Shown here one piece after another: positions 38,624-51,436 of a stretch of 64,000 nt of DNA; within the stretch, counting starts at the first letter, position 1; each line of letters starts with the position of its first letter. The position numbers were made by a program, and so were the translations under genes. Location of the stretch: assembly GCA_003118195.1 (NCBI GenBank), contig BEXV01000008.1:208796-272795 (forward strand), given 5' to 3'. Origin of the DNA: Hemicentrotus pulcherrimus (taxonomy: Eukaryota; Echinodermata; Echinoidea; Camarodonta; Strongylocentrotidae). The notes under the pieces were generated by a model, which was not told where the DNA came from, searched no databases, and worked only from the letters and a program-made list of their open reading frames with translations.

Positions 38624-39439
38624 CGATGTTTCGACGAGACAGATAAGATACAAATTGTCAGAGGCGAAATGCCACTCTTAACACATTTTGTCGCGCTTAG
38701 TGTCACCGCCCACTCTAAGCTGTTTTTCCACTGTCACCTCATTTGCCTACTTCATTTTCTTCTTTGTCGTCAATAAACAGATACATGTTAATCTTAAAAA
38801 TACGAAAGTTAGACATTTAGTTTTTTAAATTTTCGATAGACTACAGACTAACAGATATTTAATGTGGAATTAAATCATTAGCTTGATCAATGTCGATGAT
38901 AATAACAGTTCAAAGGATCTGCAGTATTTAAAGACGAAAAAAGAGAAATTACATATTTGTTAGGCATGCGACTGAATATATTCAATATGGGTATGATATG
39001 ATCATGAATAACCGGAAAATGTTTGTATATTTTAATATACTTCGTCATGTGTGTGTATATATATAGTACATACGTATATGTATTGTTTTGCTCCCCTCGA
39101 ATTTTTATCATTTTTTACTGTTGTATTCATTATCCTGAATATTATGTTAAAGAGGGTTATATATTCATTTGATATTTGAATTTCAAAATATGGAATTTGA
39201 AATCCTATTCGAGATTTGATACCGTAAGGAAAGGCAATGAAATAACTACAAACAATAGTTTACGAACCAAATAATTCAATCTTCAGGACGAGACTCGAGA
39301 TTTTGGCTAAAAATGCAAAATTTCCTCAGTAAACTGTATGATGTTGGGATATAAACGCTACTGTTTGTTCCATGATAAAGAACTGATAGTTTTACTATAA
39401 TTGCATTTTTATTTTGCTGTCCTTTATGATATACCAGGG
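38624..39439. other. AT-rich non-coding DNA
   Basis: A short TG/TA-rich stretch lies at 39046-39083. No exon was recognised downstream of the promoter-like cluster here. Confidence 0.5.
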
Positions 39440-39682
39440 TTTTTAAAAACTTGAAATGTAGGATGCGAACGTTCATGTGGTTGGACGAGCAAGTGTGCGC
39501 CTGTAAAATAACGACTGGCTGGAATGCTCCCCAGGGAGTGGAAAATGTGCACACATTGTGTGCGGGCAAGCCTGAATCCGATGACCGGGGTAATAATATA
39601 TCTGTAAAGCGCTTAGGCATCTCGTTGGATCGGTGTATTGAGCGCTATATGAAAAAACGGATTATTATTATTATTATTATTA
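39440..39682 (+). mobile_element. SINE with (ATT)n tail
   Basis: The body contains GACTGGCTGGAATGCTCCCC, GATGACCGGGGTAATAATAT and GTAAAGCGCTTAGGCATCTC. It ends in GAGCGCTATATGAAAAAACGG followed by seven ATT units (about 39661-39681). I recognise this AAGCGCT...GCGCTATAT...(ATT)n 3' end as a very common SINE tail in sea urchin DNA (from memory). The 5' tRNA-like head is missing or too diverged to see, so the copy is probably 5' truncated. A 101-codon frame crossing it is not a gene. Confidence 0.75.
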
Positions 39683-40260
39683 AACAACTGACACCTTTCG
39701 CGATGGTTATGTGCAGACCGGTAATATTTGTTATATCTTTTACATGTAATTTGTAACATTTGCTACATCTCATTCATGGTAGGACTTTTAATAATTATCG
39801 AATTCCAAATCATTCATCTGCATCGAACATTGAACGCATGATATTGCGATACAATTATTTAGACTAAGAGTAACGACAAGTTTATTGACCAATATGAGAA
39901 CTATTATTCGTCCTCATAATTTTGTCATGCATTATTATCCAAAGTCAAAATTTCATCGACATTCTGGTGTTAAACATAACACCCGAGTGTGTTATCATTT
40001 GCAAATTCGTTGAGAATTGCAATCTCGAAACTAGGAATTATGAAAGTGTCATTTTCATATTAAACACAAGAATGAATCAATGTTTTATGTAGCTTTGTTT
40101 GTTAATAACTATTTCGTTTGAAACCGTTTCAGTATTGCAGCATTTCTAAGGACAGAAGCTTATCTCCCCTATTTAATTGAAAATTCATCGAATTCAAATG
40201 GAATGGGTAGATATAATTACACATCGAAAAAACATTCAAAATCTATCGTCTCTAGCTGAG
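39683..40260. other. AT-rich non-coding DNA
   Basis: Nothing recognised. Confidence 0.55.
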
Positions 40261-40820
40261 ATCAACAAATAAAGAACTTCGGGAGCGCGCTATCAAGCGA
40301 GAGGGATGGTCGGTCCCCCGTCATGTACCGCCCTACAGGGCCTATCAATATCGGCTGGAACTCTTCTAACCTCTCAAACAAAACAAGGAGAAAGAGATCC
40401 GATCCAATATTTGTAACAGAACCGACACACCTCACTACACCGCAAATAATCTTGGATCATAACAGAGACAGGTCTTACAACAATGGACCTGAAAGAGAGA
40501 TGGAACAGGAGAGATATTGTTGCAGAGGACCAGACTTGGCACCGAAAGGCGATAGGGTGATTGTTGCGTGAAAGATGCAAATAGTTTGAGGATTGAGTAT
40601 CTAAACTTTGGTTTAGATTTCTTTAATTGAAGAAGGTGAGAGACGATGGTTGATTAGTTGAGGAGGTGACAAGGGAGGGAGGGCGGATTGTTTGGTTGGT
40701 GGCGGATTGGAGGCGCCCCTAGACCACTGGCTCCGGCCCCGGTCACTAGTGCTCTTTAGGGTGTGTACTGCTGTCACGGCTGTGGGTGGTGCGACCATGG
40801 ACCCTTCTATAGTACGACCA
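40261..40820. other. GC-elevated island with an 82-codon open frame
   Basis: A plus-strand frame at 40323-40571 starts MYRPTGPINIGWNSSNLS and has balanced composition, but the opposite strand is also open for 68 codons and frames of this size occur by chance. The 3' half (40640-40760) is G-rich with two copies of GGCGGATTG and a GGGAGGGAGGG run, then CpG-rich sequence. I regard it as possible regulatory DNA or an unidentified exon. Confidence 0.2.
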
Positions 40821-41735
40821 AGAAGGCCCCTCCTACCTACTCAATGCGACATAACTTAACCTGAAACTATGGAAACTATTTATTGCACTTATCAACAGAC
40901 ATAAAAAAAAATTCTTAGTAAATTTTTACTAAGTAAATTTGTATATTCTTTAAATATTTAGTATCAAACCAATGATATAACTGAAAAGAATATGAAAATA
41001 TCGAGCAACTTAGAGGTAAGGGGGAAAAAGGAAGAGAGATGGAAGGAGGAGAACGATTATTTCACTGAAAGCCACCTTAATCGAAGAGGGTGACGGGGGA
41101 GGGACAGGCGTGAAAACTGAGACTGTCTTTCTACTTTTGTGGATATGTGACCATTTTAGTCACATTTTGATATTACGTTGAATAATACTAAGATATTATT
41201 TCGATTTTTTGAAAAAAACTACGACTTACACATTTCTGTTTCTTAGGGAAAAAAAACAATCAACATGTAATAATTAAATATGGTGGCGATGTGTTGTGAG
41301 GGTGTTGGTTTGATCTTTTGCTTTCACGAAAAAACAACCTTCGTAATATCTTAACTGACTTCACATCTCCCTCTTCCCGGGATATGTATTCATGTACTAT
41401 AATCATCTTTGAAACTTCATAAAATGGTTAATATACAACCCAACCACACTTTGAACAACAGGAAAAATGATAGGACAGGGGAAAGTACACTGTAGTCTAC
41501 ATTATATAAAATACCATGTGTATCTGTATTGTGATGTATATTCATTACGAATCGCTGTGCGTTGTTCTAAATAAAATTTATCGTTTAGAAAATCAAAGAT
41601 TATGAATTGGGATACTTGAACGTTAATGAGTAACAGTGATAACAACTGTATTATGTAACTTTACAATTCAATCAAAATACCCTTTATATAAGTTCGTTCA
41701 GAGTATGAGGTACTTTCAATTTAGTGTAACTCTAC
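40821..41735. other. AT-rich non-coding DNA
   Basis: A 9-bp inverted repeat CTTAGTAAA-TT-TTTACTAAG lies at 40914-40933. Nothing else recognised. Confidence 0.55.
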
Positions 41736-41800
41736 ATTTTGATTTTGATTTGATTTTATTTTCTTCTGCATTCATGTAAACATACAGTTTTTCGATAACA
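41736..41800 (-). mobile_element. Possible LINE 3' tail (minus strand)
   Basis: On the minus strand the sequence ends ...GAAGAAAATAAAATCAAATC followed by AAAATC. That is the AAATC-type tandem tail common at the 3' end of CR1/L2-like retrotransposons. No coding remnant is visible. Confidence 0.35.
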
Positions 41801-42072
41801 ATAATAATATAAAGTACAGTATTTTTCTGACAATGAATCATAAATAAGCAAATACATATATATAAATTGTTATTTTCAAAGACGAAATGATAAACTGTCA
41901 TAAATACTAAATTTCCTCAAACATGATAAAACATTATACAATTATTTGCGGAAGAAGGACTGTCATTGTAAGCAGATTGCTTGATAATACGACAGCCCCA
42001 GACAAAACTCATGAAATATATTAACACATTTATTAAGCAGAAACGGATAGGTAATTGAAAATATAAATTTCG

Positions 42073-42107
42073 ATGATGGTGATGCACATGAGGATGATGA
42101 TGGTGAA

Positions 42108-42140
<33 letters not shown>

Positions 42141-42182
42141 AATGATGATGATGATGACGATGGTGACGATGGTGATAATGAT
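42073..42182. repeat. (ATG)n trinucleotide microsatellite
   Basis: About 110 bases of ATG/GTG/AAG units with a pure core of about 13 units near 42109-42140. It encodes poly-methionine or poly-serine depending on strand, an artefact. Confidence 0.95.
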
Positions 42183-42458
42183 TCGAATGAATGAAAGAAG
42201 AGATGACATGATAAAGAATGAAGGGCTGACACAGAAATTCTACCTTGAGTATTCTGATAATAACATCGTTTTGACTTTGGCCTTAAATGAGTAGAGGAAG
42301 CAACATGATTTAATAGATTCTGGGAGAGAATTCCATAGGTCGGGACCATGGTGTCTTATGGATCTATGGGCAATAAGTAATTTCGGGGTTTACTAGATGA
42401 AAATTTGAGGCGTTACAGGTAGGGTAAGAGTGAACAACTTTATTCATAGTGAAAAAAG

Positions 42459-42494
42459 TATTGTTATCAATACATAACTGTATTGATAACAATA
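42459..42494. repeat. Perfect 15-bp inverted repeat (hairpin)
   Basis: TATTGTTATCAATAC (42459-42473), spacer ATAACT, GTATTGATAACAATA (42480-42494). Fifteen perfect base pairs with a six-base loop is well beyond chance at a given site. Each arm contains overlapping GATAA and ATTGAT cores. Possible roles are paired binding sites or a mobile-element end; it is too short for a typical animal pre-miRNA. Confidence 0.85.
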
Positions 42495-42659
42495 AGGGCA
42501 TGACTGTGAAGGCTAGAAGGACAAAAATAACTCCCCAGGAAGGAAACGGTTATTGAATTTAAGAACATAGATATAGATACATATTTTCAAGTAAGTGTAC
42601 GGCAAAGAGATATTTGAGAAATTTTGATTTGTGAAAACTTGCAAAACGTTAATATTTTG

Positions 42660-43060
42660 TGAGGTTTGACCTATACGACACCAGACACCAGGCTCACGTC
42701 ACCTCAGCTTCACCCGGGCAAACCCGGCGTGGTGTAGGCGTTAGCTCCCTGTTCCCATTACCCAGTTTCTGCCGGTCCCCTGCTGGTTTCTGATCTTATT
42801 GCATTTCTCCTGCACGCAATAACCGTCTCCGAAACTCGGACGAAACCCCAATAATATCGGACACATACGGGTCGAATTGTTCCATCAAAGGAAATCAAAA
42901 AGTTCAGAAAATCCACCTCCGCTATGTAAAAGAAAATATTTTCCCGGTTAAACAATACCTCCTATAACGATACAGCCGGAAATTCGTTTAGACGAGCAAG
43001 ACAATTGCTCCAGATAAGGGGTCTTTTTTAGTCGTAGGCGCGCAGGGTTCAGAACTAGGG
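42660..43060. other. GC-elevated island
   Basis: It contains TCACGTCACC (a CRE-like half), CCCGGGCAAACCCGG and several CpGs. No exon was recognised. It could be regulatory. Confidence 0.2.
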
Positions 43061-45440
43061 CATAACATTACGATGTTACACGGTAAGACATTGCATAGAC
43101 GTAGAACAACACTGGATTAATAAACTATCGAATCACAGAAATATGTCAAAACATTTAGGCTAGTAATTGTTGACCTAGTTATGCGCAAAGACACGAAGGC
43201 AAACTGCGCTCGCCCTAGTTTTCTCTTTCCAACTTCTTCAATCATATTGTTTCCCATAGCGCTAAAAGCCAGGTATTAATAAAGAACTGAAGACAACGTA
43301 CACTGTATAACGATATGCATCTGGGTTGCTGTCAAAGATTGCATTGGTCTTCTTAACCTAGATTGTCTAGTCCAATAGAAAAGATGCCCTGCGTATAACC
43401 ATCTCCCCCGCTGTTAATTGTGTCAATGAATTTATTGGGGCAATATAGAGAGTTATGGGGGCAAGCGACGTACCCCCTATGTGCGCAAAAGTTGGCATAA
43501 TGTTCCGTTCATGCTCTCCCTAAACTCAAGACATGTATTTCTTTCAGATTTGGGCTTGGGTTACGTGTGATTTTGGGTGTCATGAATCGAGAGTTCACAG
43601 TCTCTTCGTTCATCTTTTATCATTAGAAAGTTCTTCGGCTCTCCCTCTGTGTACCGGACAGGGGACTTTCTGCACTTTGTTCCCTCCCTTAGAAACAAAA
43701 TCCCCTTCTCTCTTAAAACAAAAAAAGAAAGACGGATAACTTTGCACAATCTCTGTATAAACTGACAAACATTTCTCATATTATGTAGCATTTCCCTTTT
43801 GTTTCATCAATTTCGTCCATCGCACACCTTTTTCTTTACCTACATGTATGATGAATTAACACGACCATCTGTAACTATCATCACGAGTGTTATGAAATTC
43901 GAGAAAGGACAGCCTCACGAAACTAGGTTTAACCTAATTCATAACTAAGACTTCCATCAACATCTTTTAATTCGTCTAACTCTTCCATACTCTCGCGTAC
44001 CTTCACAGTTACCGTTATCAATGCTTCCACAGTACTCTTGGCATCAACACTTTCGTTACTATAAACAATTTTATTTATATCTTTTTCAACACGTTTATGG
44101 TTAGTAATATGTTTATTATCGTCATCGACATTGTAGCACTTCCACTATCACCATCACCACAATCACAAACACTGCAGACTGCCTCTATGATCTTAACTTT
44201 ATCTACAAACGACCCTACCTCCACAACTCATTTATCAACACCTCAATGACGAAAACGAATTCACTATCACCAACATTTTAACGATACTATGAACCCCCCT
44301 TTTTTAATACATAAAATAGTTTCCACACAAATTTCAAGTATAAATTTTAAGTAAATATTGTGATTTTATATTTTGGGGGTAATTTATTGATATAATCATA
44401 ATGGATTTTATGTGAATGTTGAGGAAGGTTTTCATTATTTTGCATTATTGTATGAATGCAAATAAACACTGAAAAGTATATAAAAACTAAACATAGATAA
44501 TAGCGTGTTCTTATTTTTATTTTGTCGCCATTTGATTGTGATTACTGTAACTATGCATCGTTTCATATGATGTAGTAGTAGATGTCAAGTTGTAGCCGTC
44601 CCGAAAGGTATGACGATTTTTAGGCTCGAGAGGGCGTTAGCATGTTTTTAAATCCTGCACTACTTTTATTCTGGCTTTCCTCCATAGGACCGATTAAAAC
44701 CATAGACATAGTGTATAATAATGTGTAAACGTCTGTGACTCGAGGTTTATTTTTGACTTAAGTAAGAAATAGAAAGCAAAAACATTATGACTGTTGGAAG
44801 TTGTTTACTACATCAAAATTGTGCTCAAAAGAGGAAAAAGTTTCATTGGCATTTAATTTTGAGAAGAACGTCTACATAAAATCTACTTAGCTTCACTTCA
44901 AATAATTAAAAAGACATTTCACGTATTTTCTCCAAGGATTATCTGGTTATAATTTTTTGTTACACTAATACAAATAAATCAATATATGTTTTGACTATTT
45001 TGCTCGACAGTGGTGTTCCGAGCACATCGTGCAAACACTCTTTGATCAATATTCCAAATAATTACTTTCCCGATTCAAAGTTGGCAAATTGCGTACGTCT
45101 CTCCCCCTTTTGTGACACATTTTCATCTTGAATCAGTCATTTCTGATTCCATGATTCAAAAGCAAGGAGTAATATGGTCCACAGATTGACGATGGACCCT
45201 TTTTTCGATGTAAATTTGATAGAGATAGACAGTTTACACAGTCAGACATGAGGTGACTCTTTTCAATGACAGTCTGCATCAACCCGGAGAGAGTGCGGTG
45301 TACGTTTCTGAACCTTCGGCCCGTGGATATTAATATGTTGACTTAGTATAACATTCTATTGATGTATATTTTGAGAGTGAGCCGGGTTCCTGGTGTTTCA
45401 AGAGAGCGAGCCATGGCGTTGCTTGCTAGATATACCATCT
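43061..45440. other. Non-coding DNA, partly pyrimidine-rich
   Basis: At 43950-44290 there is a loose, degenerate series of CAT/CAC/ATC trinucleotides that may be a decayed microsatellite. No gene was recognised. Confidence 0.5.
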
Positions 45441-45449
45441 CTTGAAGCT

Positions 45450-45780
45450 ATGTACTTCATGATCGTCTGCACTGGGTTATGCATGTATCAAGAAGCAAGT
45501 GGGTTATCTGCATATTAAACACATCAGGGGTTTGTTTGCAGTGGACATATCGTCGAATTCGCAACATTTCTGTCTGTCTCAATATTATCATTAGAATATA
45601 GCGACGGGTATTTTTGTGTGGGCTTTCCTTTTGTTGGAAGGCCGTTCGGTCCATGAAATCCGAGATGAAACAAACTTTGGGTTTGAATGCGCCTCGGCGC
45701 GAAGACAAATTTTCCAGTTGCAAATTAATGCCGGTGTTCGCGCCTTTCTCACACTCGTATGCTTGCATGAAGGTGAGCAT
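45450..45780 (-). other. Open frame of 107 codons beside a CT tract (doubtful exon)
   Basis: The minus-strand frame includes SSRRGAFKPKVCFISDF and has balanced composition. Read on the minus strand, a long CT tract (45793 onwards) precedes it and could serve as a pyrimidine tract, with a possible acceptor ATGCAAG near 45762. Two other frames are open on the plus strand over the same bases, ending at an AAG|GTGAGC donor-like site (about 45772), so GC content alone can explain it. Family unknown. Confidence 0.12.
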
Positions 45781-45792
45781 GGGATATGGAGA

Positions 45793-45811
45793 GATAGATA
45801 GAGAGAGAGGT

Positions 45812-45851
<40 letters not shown>

Positions 45852-45990
45852 TTAGAAACGGAGAGACAGCGAGAGAGAAAATAGATAAAGAAAAAAGAGA
45901 GAGAGAGAGAGGGGAGAAAGTGAGAGATAATAGAGAGAGGGGAGAGAGGGAGGGAAAGAAAAGAGAGAGGGGGAGAGGTGTGATGTTGGG
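45793..45990. repeat. Long imperfect (GA)n array
   Basis: Nearly 200 bases of GA-rich purine tract with scattered interruptions. It is the longest purine array of the window and could form triplex DNA. Confidence 0.95.
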
Positions 45991-47339
45991 AATAGGGATG
46001 AGAGGAGGAGGTGGGTAGAGGAGGGGGCTGGGACGATATTATAATGTCTATCTGCATCATCATACTCATCCATTATAGACAATTATTATTCATGCATAAT
46101 TTCATTCCCTTTCTCTCTCTTTCCTATCGACCTATATTTTTATATTTCTCACTCCATTCCTTGATCATCTTCCTCTATCTCTTTGCATCACTTTCCACCC
46201 CCTCCCCCACACATCCTCCTGCTCTCCCCCTCTGTCCTCTCGTTTCTCCTCATCTTTATCGATCGACGAAAATATGAATCGGATTTTTATGAAGGTGGAG
46301 GTAGAAGAACAACGGTGTGCAATAGGGCGAGGTACTTTTGAGTCAACATTGGCTCCTCGATAAAGGCCTACTAATCAACACAGCGCAGTCGTTCTTGTGT
46401 TCCTATCTCTACAGCCATTGATCTTTAAAGGGCACTTTAAAGGGCTGTCAAGAAAATTTGCATGGGATTTTGCTGCACTGTTCTTGACAGAAAGATCAGC
46501 CGAAAAATCACTGATTAATGAATGAGGACAACCGGAAAATGATGATGGATATTGAATGATAGTAATTTGATAAGACAATATCCATGTTTGTCATTATTCT
46601 TAAATTGATCATCTGTTAATTAACTCTTGAAATTGACTGAGGGGGAATTATATAATTAAAAACATGCGATTTGGTAAGCCTATTATTACATCAGTTTTTG
46701 ACAAGTATGAATAACGTGATATTCGTAGAGGGTTTATAACACACTATTTTTATAACGATTAGTTTTTCTTTTAGCAGTACGTAACGAACAATTTTGATTT
46801 ATCTTAATTAACTAAACTTGTTTCAGAGACAAAATCTTAACAAGTGCATTTGCTTAAAAAAACAAAAACAAACAAGGGTTTATACAAAGTGTTTCATATA
46901 AAATTTGCCACGATGTAAATGATGTTTTACAAAATGAATCTATACACTTGTATATGATTTACATCTTACCCTGTAGAGAATTAAGGTAAACAGTTCAAAG
47001 TCAATCTCCTGGTGGATATAATATACACGGCGGTGTGCTATGACAAAGTTATTATCATGTTGATCTGCTACTCGTCTGTATTGATAGGGCGGCATTAAAT
47101 ACATGCCGTCGTTAACCTAGAATAATTTCTAATAAAAATGATTTATGACCATCAAACCGGAGAGATATCGTATCTGCTATAAATATATTATCTTACTCGT
47201 GTTGTAGATATCTTAAATTAACTTCAGTGATTATACGCATTACTAATGCCTGATATAATATTATGTACACGATTTACTTTAAATTTAAATCGTTTGTAAT
47301 GCGTTGAGGAATACATGAAATTATGGAAAATTGTATCTA

Positions 47340-47346
<7 letters not shown>
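45991..47346. other. Non-coding DNA
   Basis: A pyrimidine-rich zone at 46110-46260 faces the purine array. A tandem copy CTTTAAAGGGC-A-CTTTAAAGGGC lies near 46420-46445. Otherwise nothing. Confidence 0.5.

Positions 47347-47390
<44 letters not shown>
47347..47390. repeat. (GA)n microsatellite, pure
   Basis: About 21-22 uninterrupted GA units, followed by a further G/A-rich stretch to about 47480. Confidence 0.95.
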
Positions 47391-47392
<2 letters not shown>

Positions 47393-48106
47393 GGATTTGG
47401 AGAGAGATGAGAGGGCGGGAGGCAGTGAGGCAATGAAAGGAGGGAGGGGAGAAAAAGGGGTAGGGGTAAAAAGGAGAGATACGGTAGATGATAGCTAAAG
47501 GAAGCAGGGAAGAGAAAGTAGTCATAATTCGTCCTACGGTAAGGCTATTGGGAATGTCTAAGATGTTTTTAAAAGTATGTATAGGATTAACGTCCGACTA
47601 TAATATAGAATCAATAACAAATGAAAGGATTTCCCCTATTTTAACTCGATTTACATTCATTAAAATAAAACCTAAAACAGATAAATGTAATTATAAGAGG
47701 GGAAAAGGATGACATAACGTATACAGTTATGATTTCAAAAACAAAACAAAAATAAACTGAAGAGCAAGAAAAGACGAACAATTGAGCTCTTCATCATGAA
47801 ATATTAACACGAAATCGATCAATTATTGTCCACTTTGACCTCCAATAGGAATTCATAAATATGTCCCTTACCTATTTTGACTTCAAAAAAAAAAAGCCCC
47901 CCCCCCCCTCCACCGCTCCCTTTCTATGCCGTTCGTCAGAAACTGGCAATAAAAATCGGAGAAGAAGAAGACACACCTTAAACAACAATCGGGACAAACA
48001 TGCTGGTCGTATATGGTTTCTCCTTAATAAGTCTGTACACAACTGGTGTAGATGTATATCTTTGGTGAGACAATGTGATGAGACGTTGGGGGCTGTGCTC
48101 GCTCGC

Positions 48107-48128
48107 CTAGCTAGCTAGCTAGCTAGCT
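48107..48128. repeat. (CTAG)n tetranucleotide repeat
   Basis: Five and a half CTAG units. Because CTAG is self-complementary the whole tract is a palindrome and can extrude as a cruciform. Confidence 0.9.
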
Positions 48129-49583
48129 TCTCACCGTCACGCTTATGTGGTCGAGGAGTGTTTCATGACACGGTAATCTGAGATGCGACCAAAGAGAGTG
48201 CGTGTAATTCGAGCTGATTGTCTCGTTTTATCATTAAAGGCAAACTCATACTCATCTTCGTGTCTCCCATCTCCCTCCCTCCTTCTCCTTGTTGGGCCAT
48301 TAACATCCATTAACGAAGCAGCGCGTGGACGAGTTGAAGAAATCCTAAGGAACGGCCGGACGTCGGTAAGATGAAGTACATGACGCGGGCGTCTTTTTCA
48401 GAGTTGCCACGAGATTGTATATCATAATATTCGGTGATGAAACTAACACGGTCACACTCACATAAAAAAACGCCAACTCGCCAGAGGTCAAGCATAGTAT
48501 CGTCCAATGTTCATGTAAGTCGTATCGAAATTTGCTTAACATATCAATAGCATGGTACATGAACCTAAAATAAATCTATGGGAGCAACACAATTTGGCAG
48601 TAGTACGATGTAGTTGACCTAACGGATATTAAAAAAGAATTCTCTTTTGCAATAAATTTGTAATTTGTATGTAGTCTAGAAGAAGGTTAACATAAGTAGA
48701 AAGAGATGACACACCTACACATGTATGAAATAAACACTACATATGGCGTTGTTATGAATGAGATATAACTATATGTATATGAACAAAATATAAAAATACG
48801 AAATATAGGCCTACTATTTCTTATAATGTATTTCTTACAAATAAACTTTGAGATATTCATGTATAGTGTCAATACCTTGAGATCTTGTCTCATATTTCTC
48901 AATTTCATCAACCATGTGCAAATAAAAGCAGACAAGAAGAAACTGCACGCTTCTTCTCAGGGTCTGTTTACTTCCGAGTCGATGCCAAGGTATTGAATTT
49001 CCTCAATCCATTGACATATTTTTAGTTTTGTAATGAAATTATTATCCCCCACCCCCTCACCACCATTAATAAGCGACTGGAAAACATTTTCAAATTGGGA
49101 GGAAAATCAAATTTGTGCATGTTCATTACGCAAAATCAATGTCTCATTGCAAAGGGAATTTCACCAAAGCATTATCAAATTGAAAAGAATATCATTGTAT
49201 CCATTGTTAAGTTTCTAAAATCGATATATGTTATAAATTCAAGAAACATTAACCACTAGTTACCATTGTTATACCGTTTGTACTAAATGTCATCAATATC
49301 TGATTATGTCAGGTTTTAATAATTTGAATAACCTGATTGCAATGGGGATCTGTCAAATCCAATAATGCCTTCTGAGGGTAAGCAATACATTGAATAAATG
49401 ATCAATGATGTGGTGCAACAGACGAAAAACACAGCTAGAATTTTTATCATCACTAGAAAAGGAAGGGAAAAAAAAGGTTATCGATAGAATGTTTCTAATG
49501 TTTACATAATAATTACTCATTATTAAGATACCTGTCTTCCGAAATGTTCTAAAATGTCCTGAATCGTTCGTTCGTGTCTCCTT

Positions 49584-49609
49584 AGATCAAGATAAATGTA
49601 TCTTGATCT
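49584..49609. repeat. Perfect 11-bp inverted repeat, 4-base loop
   Basis: AGATCAAGATA, loop AATG, TATCTTGATCT. Confidence 0.85.
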
Positions 49610-51375
49610 TCGGAGTAGAATGTCCTGAATGAATGTCATCGATGTTAACGTGAATGAATGATTAATTCATAATTATAACCAGATGAGGTTGAAATGGTAG
49701 GGGGGCGAGGCTTACGTAAAATGATGTGGAGGTAGAAAGAGCTTGGATTATCGGTCATTAATATGCATGAGTCTCTCGGGTCAACGTCCTAGGTTCGATG
49801 TTTGAGCTCGTATAGGTCCATGGTTTGATGCCTTTTGGCACTTGTCATGATGGGCGTTTGCACAGATTTGTCTTTCTCTATCCCCTTCCTTTCGACAATG
49901 CTCGTTTTATTCGATTTTTAAAAGAGAATGTCCATTACGTTCCAGACCTTTAGGTGAGGGCATGTGCAAACTGATTCCTCTGAGTTTCCTCATCGTTTTA
50001 AATGTCAAAATATTTTGCTAATTATCATAAAACATACATGTCACACCGTGCTAATGTAATTGTAAAATGTAATGAATTGGGTGTGAAAGTGACATGAATT
50101 GATGGATTATCTGGCTATTTGAACCCGATTTGAACCCAACTGCAATACCAGCATGGACCTACATGTAAGTCCATAGTTATACCGCTCTCCTTATTTCTTA
50201 AGATATACATTTTTTTGTGGAATTTCAAGAAGGAAAATTCCAATCAATTTTAATGGCCGAATTTTACACTTAAAAATGTCCAGGGTATTTGCACAGTTGA
50301 AGAAAAAATGCTCAGATTCGTAATTAGCGAATGGGCACTTCGCCAAAAGAAACAACCTTCGTGTTTATGGTTGTGCCTTTATTGACCGAGAGAGGGCAAT
50401 GTTTCACTCTTTAGCAGGTGACATGAGCGGACTAGTACAAGATGTCTGTGTTCCACTCCTACAATATTTTCCCCCATACTTATCACTTCAGTCTTTGACG
50501 AGACGGAAACTCATACCTAAAAAACAATTAAAATGCTAATATAAAACAATCATTTTCTGCTTATTTGTTATAATTGTGTAGGTCCGAAAGGGGTAAATGA
50601 GTTAAAAATAATATAATTACATTAGCATTAGCTAGAGAGTAAAATGCTACTACGAACTGTTTTATTTCGATGTTTTTACTTGTTAGCAATAGTTCCACAT
50701 GAATGCATATGCAAATCGACTGTATTACTTAGAAATAAAACACTATTATATATCTTCATCGATGAGACGTATTCAATGTTTATTCCCAACAAAGAACCTC
50801 AGATACGGACCTTTCTTTTATTATGATTGTTTTGTGAATAAATTTATACCTTTTCATGTTGTGTTTATAAGAGGATTACGTTTCTCAAAGGAGCACCCCC
50901 ACCAATTACCATTCGACAGCAAACGAAAACGTAATTTTTAGAGAGAAAAAACTAACCATATACATCAATATGTATATAATCATTAAAAAGAGAAGTTGTT
51001 GATACAACAAGGCAGTTGATATAGAACTGGGGAACAAGTAAGACGATCGCTTTTAAAGTTCTTAATTAATGCAGCAAAAACAACGAGATCTTAATTAAGG
51101 GATTAAATAAGCAATAAGTAAATGGAATTGGAAAGAGAGAATGTGAAGAGAGAAATAAATGAAAAAGAGAGGGAGATAAACACGAGAAGAAAGATTGGGA
51201 TGAATATCGTGTTGACAATGTAAGCAGGAGAGTAAAGTTCGAAACGTGACCATTAGACAATGAATGAAATGAATCTCTTCAATAGATAGCAGAGCCCCAG
51301 AGCCAGTCAGATATAAAACGGGAGAAGGGGTCAAATTTACTGATGAATGGATGACTATGGAGCAAGTGAGTCTCC

Positions 51376-51436
51376 GATAGAGAGGGAGATAGAGAGAGAG
51401 GGATAAGACAGAGATAGAGAAAGAGAGGAGGAGGAG
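51376..51436. repeat. Imperfect GA-rich tract
   Basis: GA units mixed with GATA and GGA. Confidence 0.8.

Noticed and set aside
42073..42294. Methionine-rich frame
   Set aside because: Produced by the (ATG)n microsatellite.
50101..50165. Paired TTGAACCC sequences as tRNA remnants
   Set aside because: No box A and no tRNA-like folding; a simple short repeat.
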